A stretch of DNA of 64,000 bases from Microbacterium abyssi. Lineage in GTDB: Bacteria; Actinomycetota; Actinomycetes; Actinomycetales; Microbacteriaceae. Under the pieces are notes generated by a model. That model saw nothing but the letters and a program-made list of their open reading frames with translations, was not told where the DNA came from and did not search any database. Numbering within the stretch: the stretch's first letter is position 1; the number at the start of each line of letters is the position of its first letter. Made by a program: the position numbers and the translations under genes. Below, piece by piece: positions 1 to 9,435 of the stretch. The stretch is from positions 1,736,001 through 1,800,000 of the forward strand of contig NZ_CP063815.1 in assembly GCF_015277895.1 (NCBI RefSeq), written 5' to 3'.

Positions 1-51
1 AATGGGAAGATCAACGGAATCGCTCACCCCACGAGGCTAGTGCAGAACCCC

Positions 52-519
52 ATGACCGACACGCGCATCCGCTATCGCGAACGACTTTCGCCGAGCCTGT
101 GGATGCTGGTGACCGCCGCCGTCGCCGCACCGATGCTCGCGCTGACGTTCACGCCTTTCGGAGCGCTGCCGGCGCTGCTCATCGGCATCGCGGTCGCGCT
201 GGTGCTGATCGCGGCGCTCATCGCCGGCTCTCCCGCCATCCTCGTCGAGGGAACGGTCCTGCACGCGGGTCGCGCACACATCGATGCCCGCTGGCTCGGC
301 GAGGTGACGGAGCTGGCCGGCGAGCAAGCCCGCACTGCACGCGGCTCCGGCCTGTCGGCCCGCGGCTGGCATCTGCTGCGTGGAGGTATCGACGGCGTGG
401 TGGTCGTGCAGAACATCGACCCCGATGACCCCGTGACGGCCTGGACGATCTCGACCCGCACGCCCGACCGTCTCGCGTCCGCCATCCGTGACGCGGAGAG
501 CGCGGCAGCGCACGTCTGA
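52..519 (+). CDS. DUF3093 family membrane protein
   Basis: Small protein of the actinobacterial DUF3093 family; function unknown. From ATG 52 it has 155 residues: a short basic head (RIRYRERL), two hydrophobic segments at about residues 11-28 and 32-56 that should form a membrane hairpin, then a soluble part of about 95 residues with a WLGEVTEL stretch typical of the family. An in-frame GTG at 40 would add four residues; I prefer the ATG because the longer start has no convincing ribosome site. It ends before a strong hairpin shared with the convergent DUF4193 gene. Family assignment is from the overall pattern; no biochemical role can be inferred. Confidence 0.8.
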   Translation: MTDTRIRYRERLSPSLWMLVTAAVAAPMLALTFTPFGALPALLIGIAVALVLIAALIAGSPAILVEGTVLHAGRAHIDARWLGEVTELAGEQARTARGSGLSARGWHLLRGGIDGVVVVQNIDPDDPVTAWTISTRTPDRLASAIRDAESAAAHV

Positions 520-558
520 GGGTCGCGTATGCGACCAGTGACGGGCGCGCTTACGACA

Positions 559-589
559 ATGCGCCCCTGGCCGGATGGCCGGGGCGCAT
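559..589. terminator. Bidirectional intrinsic terminator
   Basis: Arms ATGCGCCCC (559-567) and GGGGCGCAT (581-589) pair perfectly, extended inward by TGGCC/GGCC with one bulge. It lies between the convergent ends of the DUF3093 and DUF4193 genes and probably stops both. Confidence 0.7.
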
Positions 590-609
590 GAGCGTGAGTG
601 CGACTGCGG

Positions 610-903
610 TCAGGCAGCGCACTCCTTGCAGATAAGACCATCTGCTCCCTCGTGGTCGAGCTGCGAGCGGTGCTTCACGAGGAAACAGCTCATGCAGGTG
701 AACTCGTCCTGCTGCGCAGGCAGCACGACGACATCGAGCTCGAGGTCGGAGAGGTCGGCTCCCGGGAGGTCGAAGCTGGACGGGTTGTCCGAGTCCTCGT
801 CACCGGTCGCGCCGGACAGCTTGTCCGGCACACGCTCCTTGAGGGCTTCGATCGACTCGGAGTCGTCTTCGCTCTTTCGGGGGGCGTCGTAATCGGTTGC
901 CAT
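610..903 (-). CDS. DUF4193 domain-containing protein
   Basis: Ninety-seven-residue acidic protein of the DUF4193 family, found across Actinobacteria; function unknown. The first two thirds are acidic and probably flexible; the C-terminal third carries two CxxC pairs (CMSC and CKEC, about 20 residues apart), a likely zinc ribbon, with the family phrase LVKHRSQLDHE between them. The start at ATG 903 (MATDYDAP) is the family start and has a GGAG ten bases upstream. Longer in-frame starts exist but their sequence is not family-like. It stands alone between the DUF3093 terminator and the divergent sepH gene, so it is probably monocistronic. Confidence 0.85.
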   Translation of the reverse strand: MATDYDAPRKSEDDSESIEALKERVPDKLSGATGDEDSDNPSSFDLPGADLSDLELDVVVLPAQQDEFTCMSCFLVKHRSQLDHEGADGLICKECAA

Positions 904-1100
904 GCGGTAGATCTCCACTTTCATGGTGCTAGTGGGCGGTGCGCCGTCGGGTACGCGGCGGGCATAGTTTGCACGATGGCGGCGCATTTCGCAAATGCCG
1001 CTCGCGCCACAGATCAAACTGACGGCGCGCCCAGGGTATTCCCCGGTCTGCGCGTGCACACGTGACACGATGTTCGCACACCCATCAGAGGGGCATTCGC

Positions 1101-2147
1101 ATGGAAAACGTCACAATCGTCGGCACAGAAGACGACCTGCTGATCCTCGCCACCGGTTCCGGCGAGCGGTTCGCACTCGCCATCGACGACGTTCTGCAGC
1201 GCGAGATCCGTCGCGCCCGTCGCCGCAACGCCGATGAGTCACCTCGCGTCAACGTCAGCCCTCGTGAGATCCAGGCGCACATCCGCTCCGGCCTCTCCGC
1301 GGCCGAGACCGCAGAGATGCTCGGCATCGGCGTCGAAGATGTTGCGCGTTTCGAGGGGCCCGTGCTCGCCGAGCGCGAGCACATCGTCGGGCAGGCACTC
1401 GCGGTGCCGGTGCTCATCGGGAGCGAGGTCGAGCCCGACGCGCAGCCGACGTTCGGCGCCGCAATCCGCGCGAAGCTCGCGGATCTGAACGCCTCCGCCG
1501 AGCGCTGGGCGAGCTGGAAGGAGGACTCCGGCTGGATCGTGAAGCTGGAGTTCACCGCCGCAGAGGTCTCGCACGATGCTCGCTGGGGCTTCGATCCGCG
1601 TCACAGTGCGTTGTCGCCCCTGAACGCCGATGCCACGCAGCTGTCGCGCCAGGGCTCGCTCCCCGAAGGCCTCATCCCGCGTCTGCGCGCAGTGGAGGGC
1701 GCCCGTCAGGAATCGCCGTACAAGGATGACAGCCGCTTCGACTCCGGCGCCTTCGGCCCGCGTCTGCTCCCCGCGCAGGAGACCGCGGTCGATGAGCCGG
1801 TCCTGCCGGAGCGCTCCGACCCTGCGGCGCAGAACGCCGCCACCAACCGCGCACCCGACCAGAGCACGACCAGCCCGGAGACGGCCGATCTGCTCGAGGC
1901 GCTGCGCCGCCGCCGCGGGCAGCGCGAGAGCGCGCCGCTCGTGAGCGACTTCGACGACGCGGAGCAGTCCTCGCACGCTTCGAGCCCGATCGCGCTGTTC
2001 GACTCCCTCGGGTCCGATGACGATGACGATGACGAGCGCGACGAGAAGCCCGCACAGGAGCCGCAGGACACGTCGGGTCGTCGCCGTCGGCGCAACGCGA
2101 TGCCCTCCTGGGACGAGATCGTGTTCGGCGCCCGCACCGACGACTGA
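1101..2147 (+). CDS. sepH: Septation protein SepH (DUF3071)
   Basis: SepH binds FtsZ and supports Z-ring assembly and septation in Actinobacteria (shown in Streptomyces and mycobacteria). The 348-residue product has the conserved N-terminal DUF3071 domain, starting MENVTIVGTEDDLLIL, including a helix-turn-helix-like stretch around residues 60-95 (SAAETAEMLGIGVEDVARFEGP). A long Pro/Ala/acidic linker follows, with a run of six Asp, ending in a short basic patch and the conserved PSWDEIVFG tail. The start at ATG 1101 has GAGGGG about nine bases upstream. It converges on the phosphodiesterase gene with only six bases between stop codons. Confidence 0.9.
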   Translation: MENVTIVGTEDDLLILATGSGERFALAIDDVLQREIRRARRRNADESPRVNVSPREIQAHIRSGLSAAETAEMLGIGVEDVARFEGPVLAEREHIVGQALAVPVLIGSEVEPDAQPTFGAAIRAKLADLNASAERWASWKEDSGWIVKLEFTAAEVSHDARWGFDPRHSALSPLNADATQLSRQGSLPEGLIPRLRAVEGARQESPYKDDSRFDSGAFGPRLLPAQETAVDEPVLPERSDPAAQNAATNRAPDQSTTSPETADLLEALRRRRGQRESAPLVSDFDDAEQSSHASSPIALFDSLGSDDDDDDERDEKPAQEPQDTSGRRRRRNAMPSWDEIVFGARTDD

Positions 2148-2153
2148 CCCGTC

Positions 2154-3290
2154 TCAGGAACCGGCGGTCCGGAAGGCTCCGCGCCGGATGTACGGGACCT
2201 GCCGCTCCTCCGGTGTCAGCGCGCCGTGCTGTCCGACCATGCCGCGCGAGCGCTGATCCTCGGCTGTGCCGTCGTAGAAGGCCCTGTTGCCACGGGATAC
2301 GACCACCAGTTCTCCGATGCGCTCGGCGGCGTCGGCGGTGGTCTGCGCACCGTACAGTCCTGAGGCCAGCACCTCCGCGCGGCTGAGGACGTCGGCCTCC
2401 CGCTCACTCGCCGACCGCCACGTGTCGAGGACGGCGGTGGCGTCGGCATCCGGCTGGAGGTAGACGTGCAACATGCGCGGCTCGCCGCCGAAGTGCCGAA
2501 CGCCGTCGAGGCGCGCATCATCCGCCTCGATCACGACGTGACGGTGCACCGGCACGTCGATCATGCCGTGATCCGCCGTGATGAGGACGCCGACCTGACG
2601 AGGCGGCTCGATCGATACGGCGTGGTCGATGTCCTCGAGGGCCGCGATCCACTCTGCGGAGTCGACGCCGTAATGGTGACCCGACTTGTCGACCTCCGGC
2701 AGATAGCAGTAGATCAGTGCCCCCGGGGTGTCCGCGGCGAGCTGATAGGCGATCGCGACGCGCTCGGCCGGCGACTTCGCCGCCACGAACTCGGCACCGC
2801 GCAGCGTGGCCTTCGTGAATCCGCTGCGTGCGTACTTCGCGATGCCGATCGCGTACGCGGGGTGGCCGGCGGCGACAGCACGCTCGAACACCGTGGGCTG
2901 CGGCTGCCACGCGAGCGGGTCGATCCCGTCGGACTCCCATCCGGACAGCAGATTTACAAGCCGGTCCTGCGGGCGGTCGAGCACGCGATAGCCGACAAGG
3001 CCGTGCATCCCCGGATCGACGCCCGTGAGGATCGTGGTCAGGGCGGCGGCGGTGGTGGTGGGGAACACGGAGTGGGCGATGTCCTTCTTTCCGACCCCTG
3101 CGATCAGATGCCGGGCGTGCCCGGAATGTGCGCGCAGCTGGATGGCACCGAGTCCGTCGATGACGATCACGACGACCGATCGAGCCGGCGCGAGCGTTCC
3201 CGATCCGCCCCGCAATGCGCCCAGAAGGTCATCCGCCACCCCGCTGATGGTCCGGGCTGAGGAGGGCGCGGTCGGTAGAATCAGAGACAT
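2154..3290 (-). CDS. Alkaline-phosphatase-superfamily phosphodiesterase
   Basis: 378-residue nucleotide pyrophosphatase/phosphodiesterase-like enzyme of the alkaline phosphatase superfamily. The metal-binding pieces are visible: VIVIDGLG (Asp 45), FPTTTAAAL with the probable Thr nucleophile at 78-80, DKSGHHYG, and TADHGM near residue 240. No signal peptide is obvious, so a cytoplasmic location is likely. The physiological substrate cannot be told; phosphodiester or pyrophosphate hydrolysis is the family expectation. Its ATG overlaps the promoter region of the divergent parC gene, so the two genes share a very compact control region of about 45 bases. Confidence 0.8.
   Translation of the reverse strand: MSLILPTAPSSARTISGVADDLLGALRGGSGTLAPARSVVVIVIDGLGAIQLRAHSGHARHLIAGVGKKDIAHSVFPTTTAAALTTILTGVDPGMHGLVGYRVLDRPQDRLVNLLSGWESDGIDPLAWQPQPTVFERAVAAGHPAYAIGIAKYARSGFTKATLRGAEFVAAKSPAERVAIAYQLAADTPGALIYCYLPEVDKSGHHYGVDSAEWIAALEDIDHAVSIEPPRQVGVLITADHGMIDVPVHRHVVIEADDARLDGVRHFGGEPRMLHVYLQPDADATAVLDTWRSASEREADVLSRAEVLASGLYGAQTTADAAERIGELVVVSRGNRAFYDGTAEDQRSRGMVGQHGALTPEERQVPYIRRGAFRTAGS
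3276..3281 (+). promoter_or_regulatory. Probable -10 box for parC
   Basis: TAGAAT lies just inside the 5' end of the divergent phosphodiesterase gene, about 53 bases before the parC ATG. It matches the TANNNT boxes seen before many genes here. An AGGAAG ribosome site follows near the parC start. Confidence 0.45.
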
Positions 3291-3334
3291 CCGAGCCAGT
3301 CTTCCACAGGCTCAGCAACGTCCCCAGGAAGTTC

Positions 3335-5779
3335 ATGCCCCGCACCGAATCAGCCGAGCCCGCCGAGGAGCGCATCCAGGACATCGATCTGTCCAACGAG
3401 ATGCAGGGTTCGTTCCTCGAGTACGCCTACTCGGTGATCTACTCCCGCGCGCTGCCCGACGCCCGCGATGGACTCAAGCCTGTGCAGCGCCGCATCCTCT
3501 ATCAGATGGCCGAGATGGGGCTGCGCCCCGAGCGCGGTCACGTCAAGAGCGCCCGCGTCGTCGGCGAGGTGATGGGAAAGCTGCACCCCCACGGCGATTC
3601 GGCGATCTACGACGCCCTGGTCCGCCTCTCCCAGGACTTCGCTCTGCGTGTCCCGCTCGTCGACGGTCACGGGAACTTCGGATCGCTGGATGACGGCCCC
3701 GCGGCATCCCGGTACACCGAGGCGCGTCTCGCGCCGGCCGCTCTGTCGCTCACGGAGAGTCTCGACGAGGACGTTGTCGACTTCATTCCGAACTACGACG
3801 GGCAGTTCCAGCAGCCCTCCGTACTGCCGGCCGCATTCCCGAATCTGCTCGTCAACGGCGCCAGCGGCATCGCCGTCGGCATGGCGACGAACATGGCGCC
3901 GCACAACCTCATCGAGGTGGTCGCCGCAGCCACGCATCTGCTCGAGAACCCGGATGCCACAGTCGAAGAGCTCATGGAGTACGTGCCAGGGCCCGACTTC
4001 CCGTCCGGCGGCATCCTGATGGGTCTCGACGGCGTCAAGGACGCCTACGCGAACGGCCGCGGCGCCCTGCGCGTGCGCGGCAAGGTCTCGGTCGGGCCGC
4101 TCGGCCCGCGCCGCACCGGCATCATCGTGACGGAGCTGCCGTACATGATCGGTCCGGAGCGGCTGATCGAGAAGATCCGCGACGCCGTGCAGGCCAAGAA
4201 GCTCCAGGGCATCAGCGACGTCAACGATCTCACCGACCGGCAGCATGGCCTGCGCGTGGCGATCGGCATCAAGACCGGGTTCGATCCCAATGCGGTGCTC
4301 GAGCAGCTGTATCGGCTGACCCCGCTGGAGGACTCCTTCAGCATCAACAACGTCGCCCTCGTCGACGGCCAGCCGCGCACGCTCGGCCTCAAGGAGATGC
4401 TGAGCGTCTATGTAGGGCACCGGCTCGAGGTCGTCACCCGCCGCAGCCGCTTCCGCCTGGCCCGGCGCGAGGAGCGACTGCACCTGGTCGAGGGACTCCT
4501 CGTCGCGATCCTCGACATCGACGAGGTCATCCAGGTCATCCGCTCGTCCGACGACTCGGAGCAGGCGCGGGGCCGCCTGCGCCAGGTGTTCGACCTGTCG
4601 GAGCTGCAGGCGGAGTACATCCTCGAGCTGCGGCTGCGCCGGCTCACGAAGTTCTCGCGCATCGAGCTCGAGGCCGAGCGCGACAAGCTGCAGGCCGAGA
4701 TCGCCGAGCTGCGCGAGCTGCTCGGCAGCGAGTCGCTGTTGCGCGCGCAGGTGGCCACGGAGCTGGATGCGGCGGCAGAGGCCCACGGCACCCCGCGGCG
4801 CACCCTGCTCCTGAACGCCGCGCCGCCGAAGCCGCGCAGCACCAAGGGTCCCGTTGACCTCCAGATCGCCGACAGCCCGACGACAGTGGTCCTCTCCACC
4901 ACAGGACGGGCTGTGCGCGTCGATCTCGCGGACGGACAGCTGCTTCAGGCGGCCGCGAGACGCAGCAAGCACGATGCGGTCCTGGCGTCGCTGTTGACGA
5001 CGACGCGGAGTGAGATCGGCGCCGTGACGACGGCGGGACGCGTGCTGCGCTTCTCCCCCGTCGATCTGCCGTCGGTGCCCTCATCGTCCGTGCACCTGTC
5101 GGCCGGTGTGCTGCTGCGCGACTACGTCGGGCTGCCCGACAAGAGCGAGCGCGTCATCGCGTTGCTGCGCTTCGACGACGACACGCCGTTCGCGATGGGC
5201 ACCCGTTCCGGGGTGGTCAAGCGCATCGTGCCGTCTGCGCTGCCCGTGCGCCCGGAGACCGAGGTCATTGGTCTGAAGACCGGCGACGCGGTGGTGGGCG
5301 GCGCATCCGCGCCGGATGCCGCCGAGCTCGTCTTCGTCACCTCCGATGCGCAGCTGCTGCACTATTCGGCATCCACCGTGCGTCCGCAGGGCGGACCCGC
5401 CGGCGGCATGGCCGGCGTCAAGGTGGGATCAGGCGCCGAGGTCATCTCTTTCTCCGTCATCACCGCTCCGGACGCCGCCGTCGTCGTGACGGTCTCCGGT
5501 GCCGACGGCACGATCGCCGGGACGGATGCCGGACGGGCCAAGGTCTCGCTGTTCGCCGAGTTCCCCGCGAAGGGACGTGCGACCGGCGGTGTCCGTGCGC
5601 ACTCGTTCCTGAAGGGCGAGGACCGTCTGCGCCTGGCGTGGGTGGGGCCGGAAGGAGCTCTCGCGGTCGGCACCGATGGTGCGGCGCGGACGCTCCCGGA
5701 GGCGGGGGCGAAGCGCGATGCGTCCGGTCAGCCGCTGGATGCCGTCATCGGATCGGTCGGCACGGTCCTCGGCAGCTGA
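3335..5779 (+). CDS. parC: DNA topoisomerase IV subunit A
   Basis: GyrA/ParC-type subunit that cuts and rejoins DNA. The 814-residue product has the winged-helix and tower domains, with the catalytic tyrosine at residue 127 in AASRYTE, preceded by the GSLDDGPA loop and by [15 protein letters not shown]. The C-terminal third is a beta-pinwheel. I find no canonical GyrA box (QRRGGKG-like), which favours topoisomerase IV over gyrase. The partner parE lies head-on immediately downstream, whereas actinobacterial gyrA/gyrB are normally near the origin as a tandem pair; this also favours the topo IV call. The start at ATG 3335 has AGGAAG just upstream. Confidence 0.9.
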   Translation: MPRTESAEPAEERIQDIDLSNEMQGSFLEYAYSVIYSRALPDARDGLKPVQRRILYQMAEMGLRPERGHVKSARVVGEVMGKLHPHGDSAIYDALVRLSQDFALRVPLVDGHGNFGSLDDGPAASRYTEARLAPAALSLTESLDEDVVDFIPNYDGQFQQPSVLPAAFPNLLVNGASGIAVGMATNMAPHNLIEVVAAATHLLENPDATVEELMEYVPGPDFPSGGILMGLDGVKDAYANGRGALRVRGKVSVGPLGPRRTGIIVTELPYMIGPERLIEKIRDAVQAKKLQGISDVNDLTDRQHGLRVAIGIKTGFDPNAVLEQLYRLTPLEDSFSINNVALVDGQPRTLGLKEMLSVYVGHRLEVVTRRSRFRLARREERLHLVEGLLVAILDIDEVIQVIRSSDDSEQARGRLRQVFDLSELQAEYILELRLRRLTKFSRIELEAERDKLQAEIAELRELLGSESLLRAQVATELDAAAEAHGTPRRTLLLNAAPPKPRSTKGPVDLQIADSPTTVVLSTTGRAVRVDLADGQLLQAAARRSKHDAVLASLLTTTRSEIGAVTTAGRVLRFSPVDLPSVPSSSVHLSAGVLLRDYVGLPDKSERVIALLRFDDDTPFAMGTRSGVVKRIVPSALPVRPETEVIGLKTGDAVVGGASAPDAAELVFVTSDAQLLHYSASTVRPQGGPAGGMAGVKVGSGAEVISFSVITAPDAAVVVTVSGADGTIAGTDAGRAKVSLFAEFPAKGRATGGVRAHSFLKGEDRLRLAWVGPEGALAVGTDGAARTLPEAGAKRDASGQPLDAVIGSVGTVLGS

Positions 5780-5790
5780 ACCGGCGAGGA

Positions 5791-5854
5791 TTCGACTCGC
5801 TGCGCTCGCTCAGCCCGTTTCGACTCGCTGCGCTCGCTCAGCGACGAAGTCGAA
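5791..5854. repeat. Duplicated REP-like hairpin element
   Basis: The 23-base unit TTCGACTCGCTGCGCTCGC plus TCAG occurs twice in direct order, at 5791-5813 and 5819-5841. The second copy continues into AGTCGAA (5848-5854), which pairs with its own TTCGACT start, with CGCTG/CAGCG pairing inside, giving a stem-loop. It fills the gap between the convergent ends of parC and parE and may also act as a terminator. The form is like the short palindromic repeats dispersed between genes in Microbacteriaceae. Confidence 0.7.
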
Positions 5855-5890
5855 GCCTCCACTCCCCGACATCGGCCGTCGGCAGCGGAC

Positions 5891-7969
5891 TCAGGCGTCG
5901 ATGGACTCGCGCGACAACTGGTCGGACGACTCGACGATGAACTCGCGCCGGGGCGCGACCTCGTTGCCCATCAGCAGTTCGAAGACGCGGCCGGCAGCCT
6001 CGGCATCCTCCATCCGCACCCGACGGAGCAGGCGGCCCGATCGGTCCATCGTGGTGTTCGCCAGCTGGTCGGCATCCATCTCGCCGAGACCCTTGTACCG
6101 CTGGATCGGCTCGTGCCAGCGTTTGTTCGCCTTGCGGAGCTTCGCGAGCAGCGCATGCAGCTCCTGCTCGGAGTACGTGTAGATCGTCTCGTTCGGCTTG
6201 GAGCCCGGGTTGATGACGATCACCCGATGCAGGGGCGGAACGGCGGCGAACACGCGGCCCGCCTCGATGAGCGGACGCATGTAGCGGAAGAAGAGCGTGA
6301 GCAGCAGTGTGCGGATGTGCGCGCCGTCGACGTCGGCGTCGCTCATCAGGATGATCTTGCCATACCGCGCCTGGTCGATGTCGAACGTGCGGCCAGAGCC
6401 CGCGCCGATGACCTGGATGATCGCGGCGCACTCGGCGTTGGAGAGCATGTCGCCGATGGATGCGCGCTGCACATTGAGGATCTTGCCCCGGATCGGCAGC
6501 AGCGCCTGCACCTCGCTGTCGCGGGCGCGGCGGGCGGTACCGAGCGCCGAGTCGCCCTCGACGATGAACAGTTCGCTGCGCGAGACGTCATTCGAGCGGC
6601 AGTCCACGAGTTTCGCGGGCAATGACGACGACTCGAGCGCATTCTTGCGTCGCTGGGTCTCCTTGTGAGCACGCGCCGAGACGCGCGCCTTCATCTCTGA
6701 GACGACCTTGTCCAGCAGCTGGCTGGCCTGATTCTTGTCGTCGCGCTTGGTGGATGCGAACCGGGCGCCGAGCTCCTTGCGCAGCACCTGTGCGACGATC
6801 TGCCGCACGGCGGGGGTGCCGAGCACCTCCTTGGTCTGGCCCTCGAACTGCGGCTCAGGCACCTCGACGGTGAGCACGGCGGTGAGCCCTGCGAGCACGT
6901 CATCCTTCTCGAGCTTGTCGCCTCCCAGCTTCAGTCGCCGCGCGTTCTGCTCGACCTGGGCGCGCAGGATCTTGAGGAGTTCCTGCTCGAATCCCTGCTG
7001 GTGCGTCCCGCCCTTGGGCGTCGCGATGATGTTGACGAACGAGCGCGTGACGGAGTCGTAGCCGGTCCCCCAGCGCATGGCGAGATCGACGCGGCACTCG
7101 CGCTCGACCTCAGTCGAGGCCATGTGTCCGTCCGGCTGCAGCACGGGCACCGTCTCCTTGAAGGTGCCGGTGCCCTGGATTCGCCAGGTGTCGGTGATCG
7201 GGGCATCCATCGCCAGGTAGTCGACGAACTCGGAGATCCCGCCCTCGTAGCGGAATGACGTCTCCTTCGGCTCATGGTCCCGCTCATCACGGATGACGAG
7301 TTCGAGCCCCGGCACCAGGAATGCGGTCTGACGCGAGCGCGTCTCGAGCTCGCCGAGCTGGAACGCGGCATCCTTCGTGAAGATCTGACGGTCCGCCCAG
7401 TAGCGCACCCGGGTGCCGGAGACTCCGCGCGGCGCCTTGCCGACCACGCGCAGCTCGCTGCTCTTCTCGAACGGGGTGAACGGGGCGTCCGGGCGCTTGT
7501 CGCCGGAATCCTTGAACAGCCCCGGCTCACCGCGGTGGAACGACATCGCGTAGGTCTTGCCGCCGCGATCGACCTCGACATCGAGTCGCTCGGACAGCGC
7601 GTTGACGACGGAGGCGCCGACACCGTGCAGGCCGCCGGATGCCGCGTACGATCCGCCGCCGAACTTGCCACCGGCGTGCAGCTTCGTGAAGACGACCTCG
7701 ACGCCGCTCAGCCCGGTGCGCGGTTCGACATCGACCGGGATGCCGCGACCGCGGTCGTGCACCTCGACGCTGCCGTCGGCATGAAGGATCGTCTCGATCC
7801 TGGTGCCGTTGCCGGCGACCGCCTCGTCCACAGCGTTGTCGATGATCTCCCACAGACAGTGCATGAGCCCCGGCGAACCGTTCGAGCCGATGTACATGCC
7901 GGGGCGCTTGCGGACCGCTTCGAGCCCTTCAAGCACCTGAAGATGATGGGCGGAATACTCGGCGGTCAC
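5891..7969 (-). CDS. parE: DNA topoisomerase IV subunit B
   Basis: GyrB/ParE-type ATPase subunit. The GHKL ATPase domain is seen in WEIIDNAVDEA, GRGIPVD and a GLHGVGASVVNALS stretch; a transducer follows; the TOPRIM part has FIVEGDSA, RGKILNV and the metal triad in DADVDGAHIRT; the C-terminus has KGLGEMDADQL. The residue after EGDSA is Leu rather than the usual Gly. I start at GTG 7969 (692 residues, MTAEYSAHHLQVLEG), because homologues begin there and a TAGGAT box lies eight bases upstream, implying a leaderless mRNA. The frame is open for 32 further codons but that part is not family-like. Confidence 0.9.
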   Translation of the reverse strand: MTAEYSAHHLQVLEGLEAVRKRPGMYIGSNGSPGLMHCLWEIIDNAVDEAVAGNGTRIETILHADGSVEVHDRGRGIPVDVEPRTGLSGVEVVFTKLHAGGKFGGGSYAASGGLHGVGASVVNALSERLDVEVDRGGKTYAMSFHRGEPGLFKDSGDKRPDAPFTPFEKSSELRVVGKAPRGVSGTRVRYWADRQIFTKDAAFQLGELETRSRQTAFLVPGLELVIRDERDHEPKETSFRYEGGISEFVDYLAMDAPITDTWRIQGTGTFKETVPVLQPDGHMASTEVERECRVDLAMRWGTGYDSVTRSFVNIIATPKGGTHQQGFEQELLKILRAQVEQNARRLKLGGDKLEKDDVLAGLTAVLTVEVPEPQFEGQTKEVLGTPAVRQIVAQVLRKELGARFASTKRDDKNQASQLLDKVVSEMKARVSARAHKETQRRKNALESSSLPAKLVDCRSNDVSRSELFIVEGDSALGTARRARDSEVQALLPIRGKILNVQRASIGDMLSNAECAAIIQVIGAGSGRTFDIDQARYGKIILMSDADVDGAHIRTLLLTLFFRYMRPLIEAGRVFAAVPPLHRVIVINPGSKPNETIYTYSEQELHALLAKLRKANKRWHEPIQRYKGLGEMDADQLANTTMDRSGRLLRRVRMEDAEAAGRVFELLMGNEVAPRREFIVESSDQLSRESIDA

Positions 7970-7977
7970 AAGAATCA

Positions 7978-7983
7978 ATCCTA
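7978..7983 (-). promoter_or_regulatory. Leaderless -10 box for parE
   Basis: TAGGAT on the minus strand ends eight bases before the GTG of parE, so transcription should begin at or next to the start codon. This supports the short parE start. Confidence 0.6.
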
Positions 7984-8151
7984 TTCGCCGGGCCGCCCCG
8001 CGGCGGGCAGACACTCCCCGGAGCATGCGCACCCGAGGGCAGTCCGTACGCGGTGAGCGAAACACGCCGCCTTCCGGGCATTACTCACATCATTGCGTGG
8101 TTGTATTGAGCACATTCCGAAACGGACGCCGATACCCGAGGAGGCACCGAG

Positions 8152-8370
8152 ATGAACGCTACAACCGAACGTGAGACCTCCACCGTCGAGTACCGCCTGA
8201 CGGCCATGGATCGCTGCGACTCCTGCGGAGCGCAGGCCTACATCGCCGCCGAGGTGAACGGCTCCGAACTTCTGTTCTGCGCGCACCACGGCCGCAAGTA
8301 CGAGGAGAAGCTGCGCAGCATCGCCACGTCATGGCACGACGAGACCGCGCGCCTCGTCGACACCGTCTGA
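8152..8370 (+). CDS. DUF7455 small zinc-ribbon-like protein
   Basis: Seventy-two-residue protein of unknown function, common in Actinobacteria (DUF7455). It has CDSCGAQAY near residue 22 and, about 25 residues later, LLFCAHHGRKYE, a Cys/Cys/Cys/His arrangement that should bind one zinc ion. The C-terminal half is a likely amphipathic helix. A GAGGAGG sits well placed before ATG 8152. It is divergent from parE and is closed by a hairpin overlapping the stop codon of the convergent racemase gene, so it is a single-gene unit. Confidence 0.8.
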   Translation: MNATTERETSTVEYRLTAMDRCDSCGAQAYIAAEVNGSELLFCAHHGRKYEEKLRSIATSWHDETARLVDTV

Positions 8371-8393
8371 CCGACGGCGCGAAAGCTTGAGTC

Positions 8394-8420
8394 GACGCCC
8401 GGACCGGCGGTCCGGGCGTC
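8394..8420. terminator. Bidirectional terminator overlapping the racemase stop
   Basis: Perfect 12-base arms GACGCCCGGACC (8394-8405) and GGTCCGGGCGTC (8409-8420) with loop GGC. The right arm overlaps the stop codon of the convergent racemase-barrel gene. Confidence 0.75.
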
Positions 8421-9435
8421 AGCTGTATCTGCGCTCGAGCAGTGGAGAGACCCGGGTGAGGATCTCCTCGCCGACCGTGTCGATGTGCTCTGCGAGGTCG
8501 GTCGCGCTGACCCCGTCGGGGCCGAAGACGGTGATGCTCCGCCCCGTTCGCGCGTCGTCGATTCCGGAGATCTCCGTCCAGGTGCGCTCGACCCGGACGA
8601 TGCGCGCACGACCGTCGTCGATCGATGCGCCGACCAGGTTCGACGGCAGGCCGTCCAGAGCGCCGACATCGATCCGCGCGCGCCCGTCGCGCACGTCGAT
8701 CACGTCTGCCCGCAGCGCCGCCGCAGGGCGGATGCCGTCGAGCTCCGGCCCGTCTGCTGAGCGGATGCCGTAGCAGAATGCGCCGATGCGGCTCAGCGTT
8801 CCACGGAGTTCCGGGCGCCACCAGGAGGCCGCAGACGCTGTGAGATGCAGTCGGCGCGGTGCGCCCCCCGCCGCACGCAGCGCGTCGACGGCTGAGAGGA
8901 ACACGCGCTGGGCTGCGTCGTCCTCGGCGTCGCTCGCCTCGGCGAGATGACTCCACACGCCGGTCACGCGCAGCAGTCCGGCCTCCTCCGCTCGACGCGC
9001 TTCGGCGACGGCATCCGGCCACTGTTCCGGCCTGATGCCGTTGCGGTGAAGCCCGGTGTCGACCTTGAGGTGCACGCGGGCACGGCGCTGCAGGCGCTCG
9101 GCCTCGGCGACGACGCGACGCAGGTACTCGGGCGTGCCGACACCGAGATCGACATCGGCGAGGATCGCCTGGGCGACCTCGTCCGCAGTCGACGTCGCCC
9201 AGGCGAAGATCCGCACGTCGGGCGCGAGTGTCCGGATGCGCAGAGCGGATGCGACGTCGTAGGAGCCGAACCAGTGCACACCGGCCGATCGTGCGGCGGA
9301 CACCGCCCAGTCCAGGCCGTGCGCGTAGGCGTCATCCTTCGTCACCAGCATGAACTCACCGGGAGAGATCCGCGCACTCACGGCGTCGAGGTTGCGCAGG
9401 AAGACGTCGGTCGAGATCTCAAGGCGTGCCGTCAT
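8419..9435 (-). CDS. Alanine-racemase-like PLP-barrel subunit (catalytic Tyr lost)
   Basis: 338-residue fold-type III PLP protein related to alanine racemase. The barrel is complete: Lys 33 in VTKDDAYAHG is the expected Schiff-base lysine, with LKVDTGLHRNG, His 163 in WSHLAEASD and SRIGAFCYGI (the PLP-ring Arg is 216). The C-terminal domain is reduced and diverged: where Alr has VGYADG it reads VGALDG (257-262), so the catalytic tyrosine is Ala, and the usual VGRVCMD loop is absent. The ATG overlaps the stop of the upstream racemase C-domain gene (TGATG), implying coupled translation. Alone it should be a poor racemase; see the finding on complementary halves. An alternative is a different PLP function. 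Confidence 0.75.
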   Translation of the reverse strand: MTARLEISTDVFLRNLDAVSARISPGEFMLVTKDDAYAHGLDWAVSAARSAGVHWFGSYDVASALRIRTLAPDVRIFAWATSTADEVAQAILADVDLGVGTPEYLRRVVAEAERLQRRARVHLKVDTGLHRNGIRPEQWPDAVAEARRAEEAGLLRVTGVWSHLAEASDAEDDAAQRVFLSAVDALRAAGGAPRRLHLTASAASWWRPELRGTLSRIGAFCYGIRSADGPELDGIRPAAALRADVIDVRDGRARIDVGALDGLPSNLVGASIDDGRARIVRVERTWTEISGIDDARTGRSITVFGPDGVSATDLAEHIDTVGEEILTRVSPLLERRYS

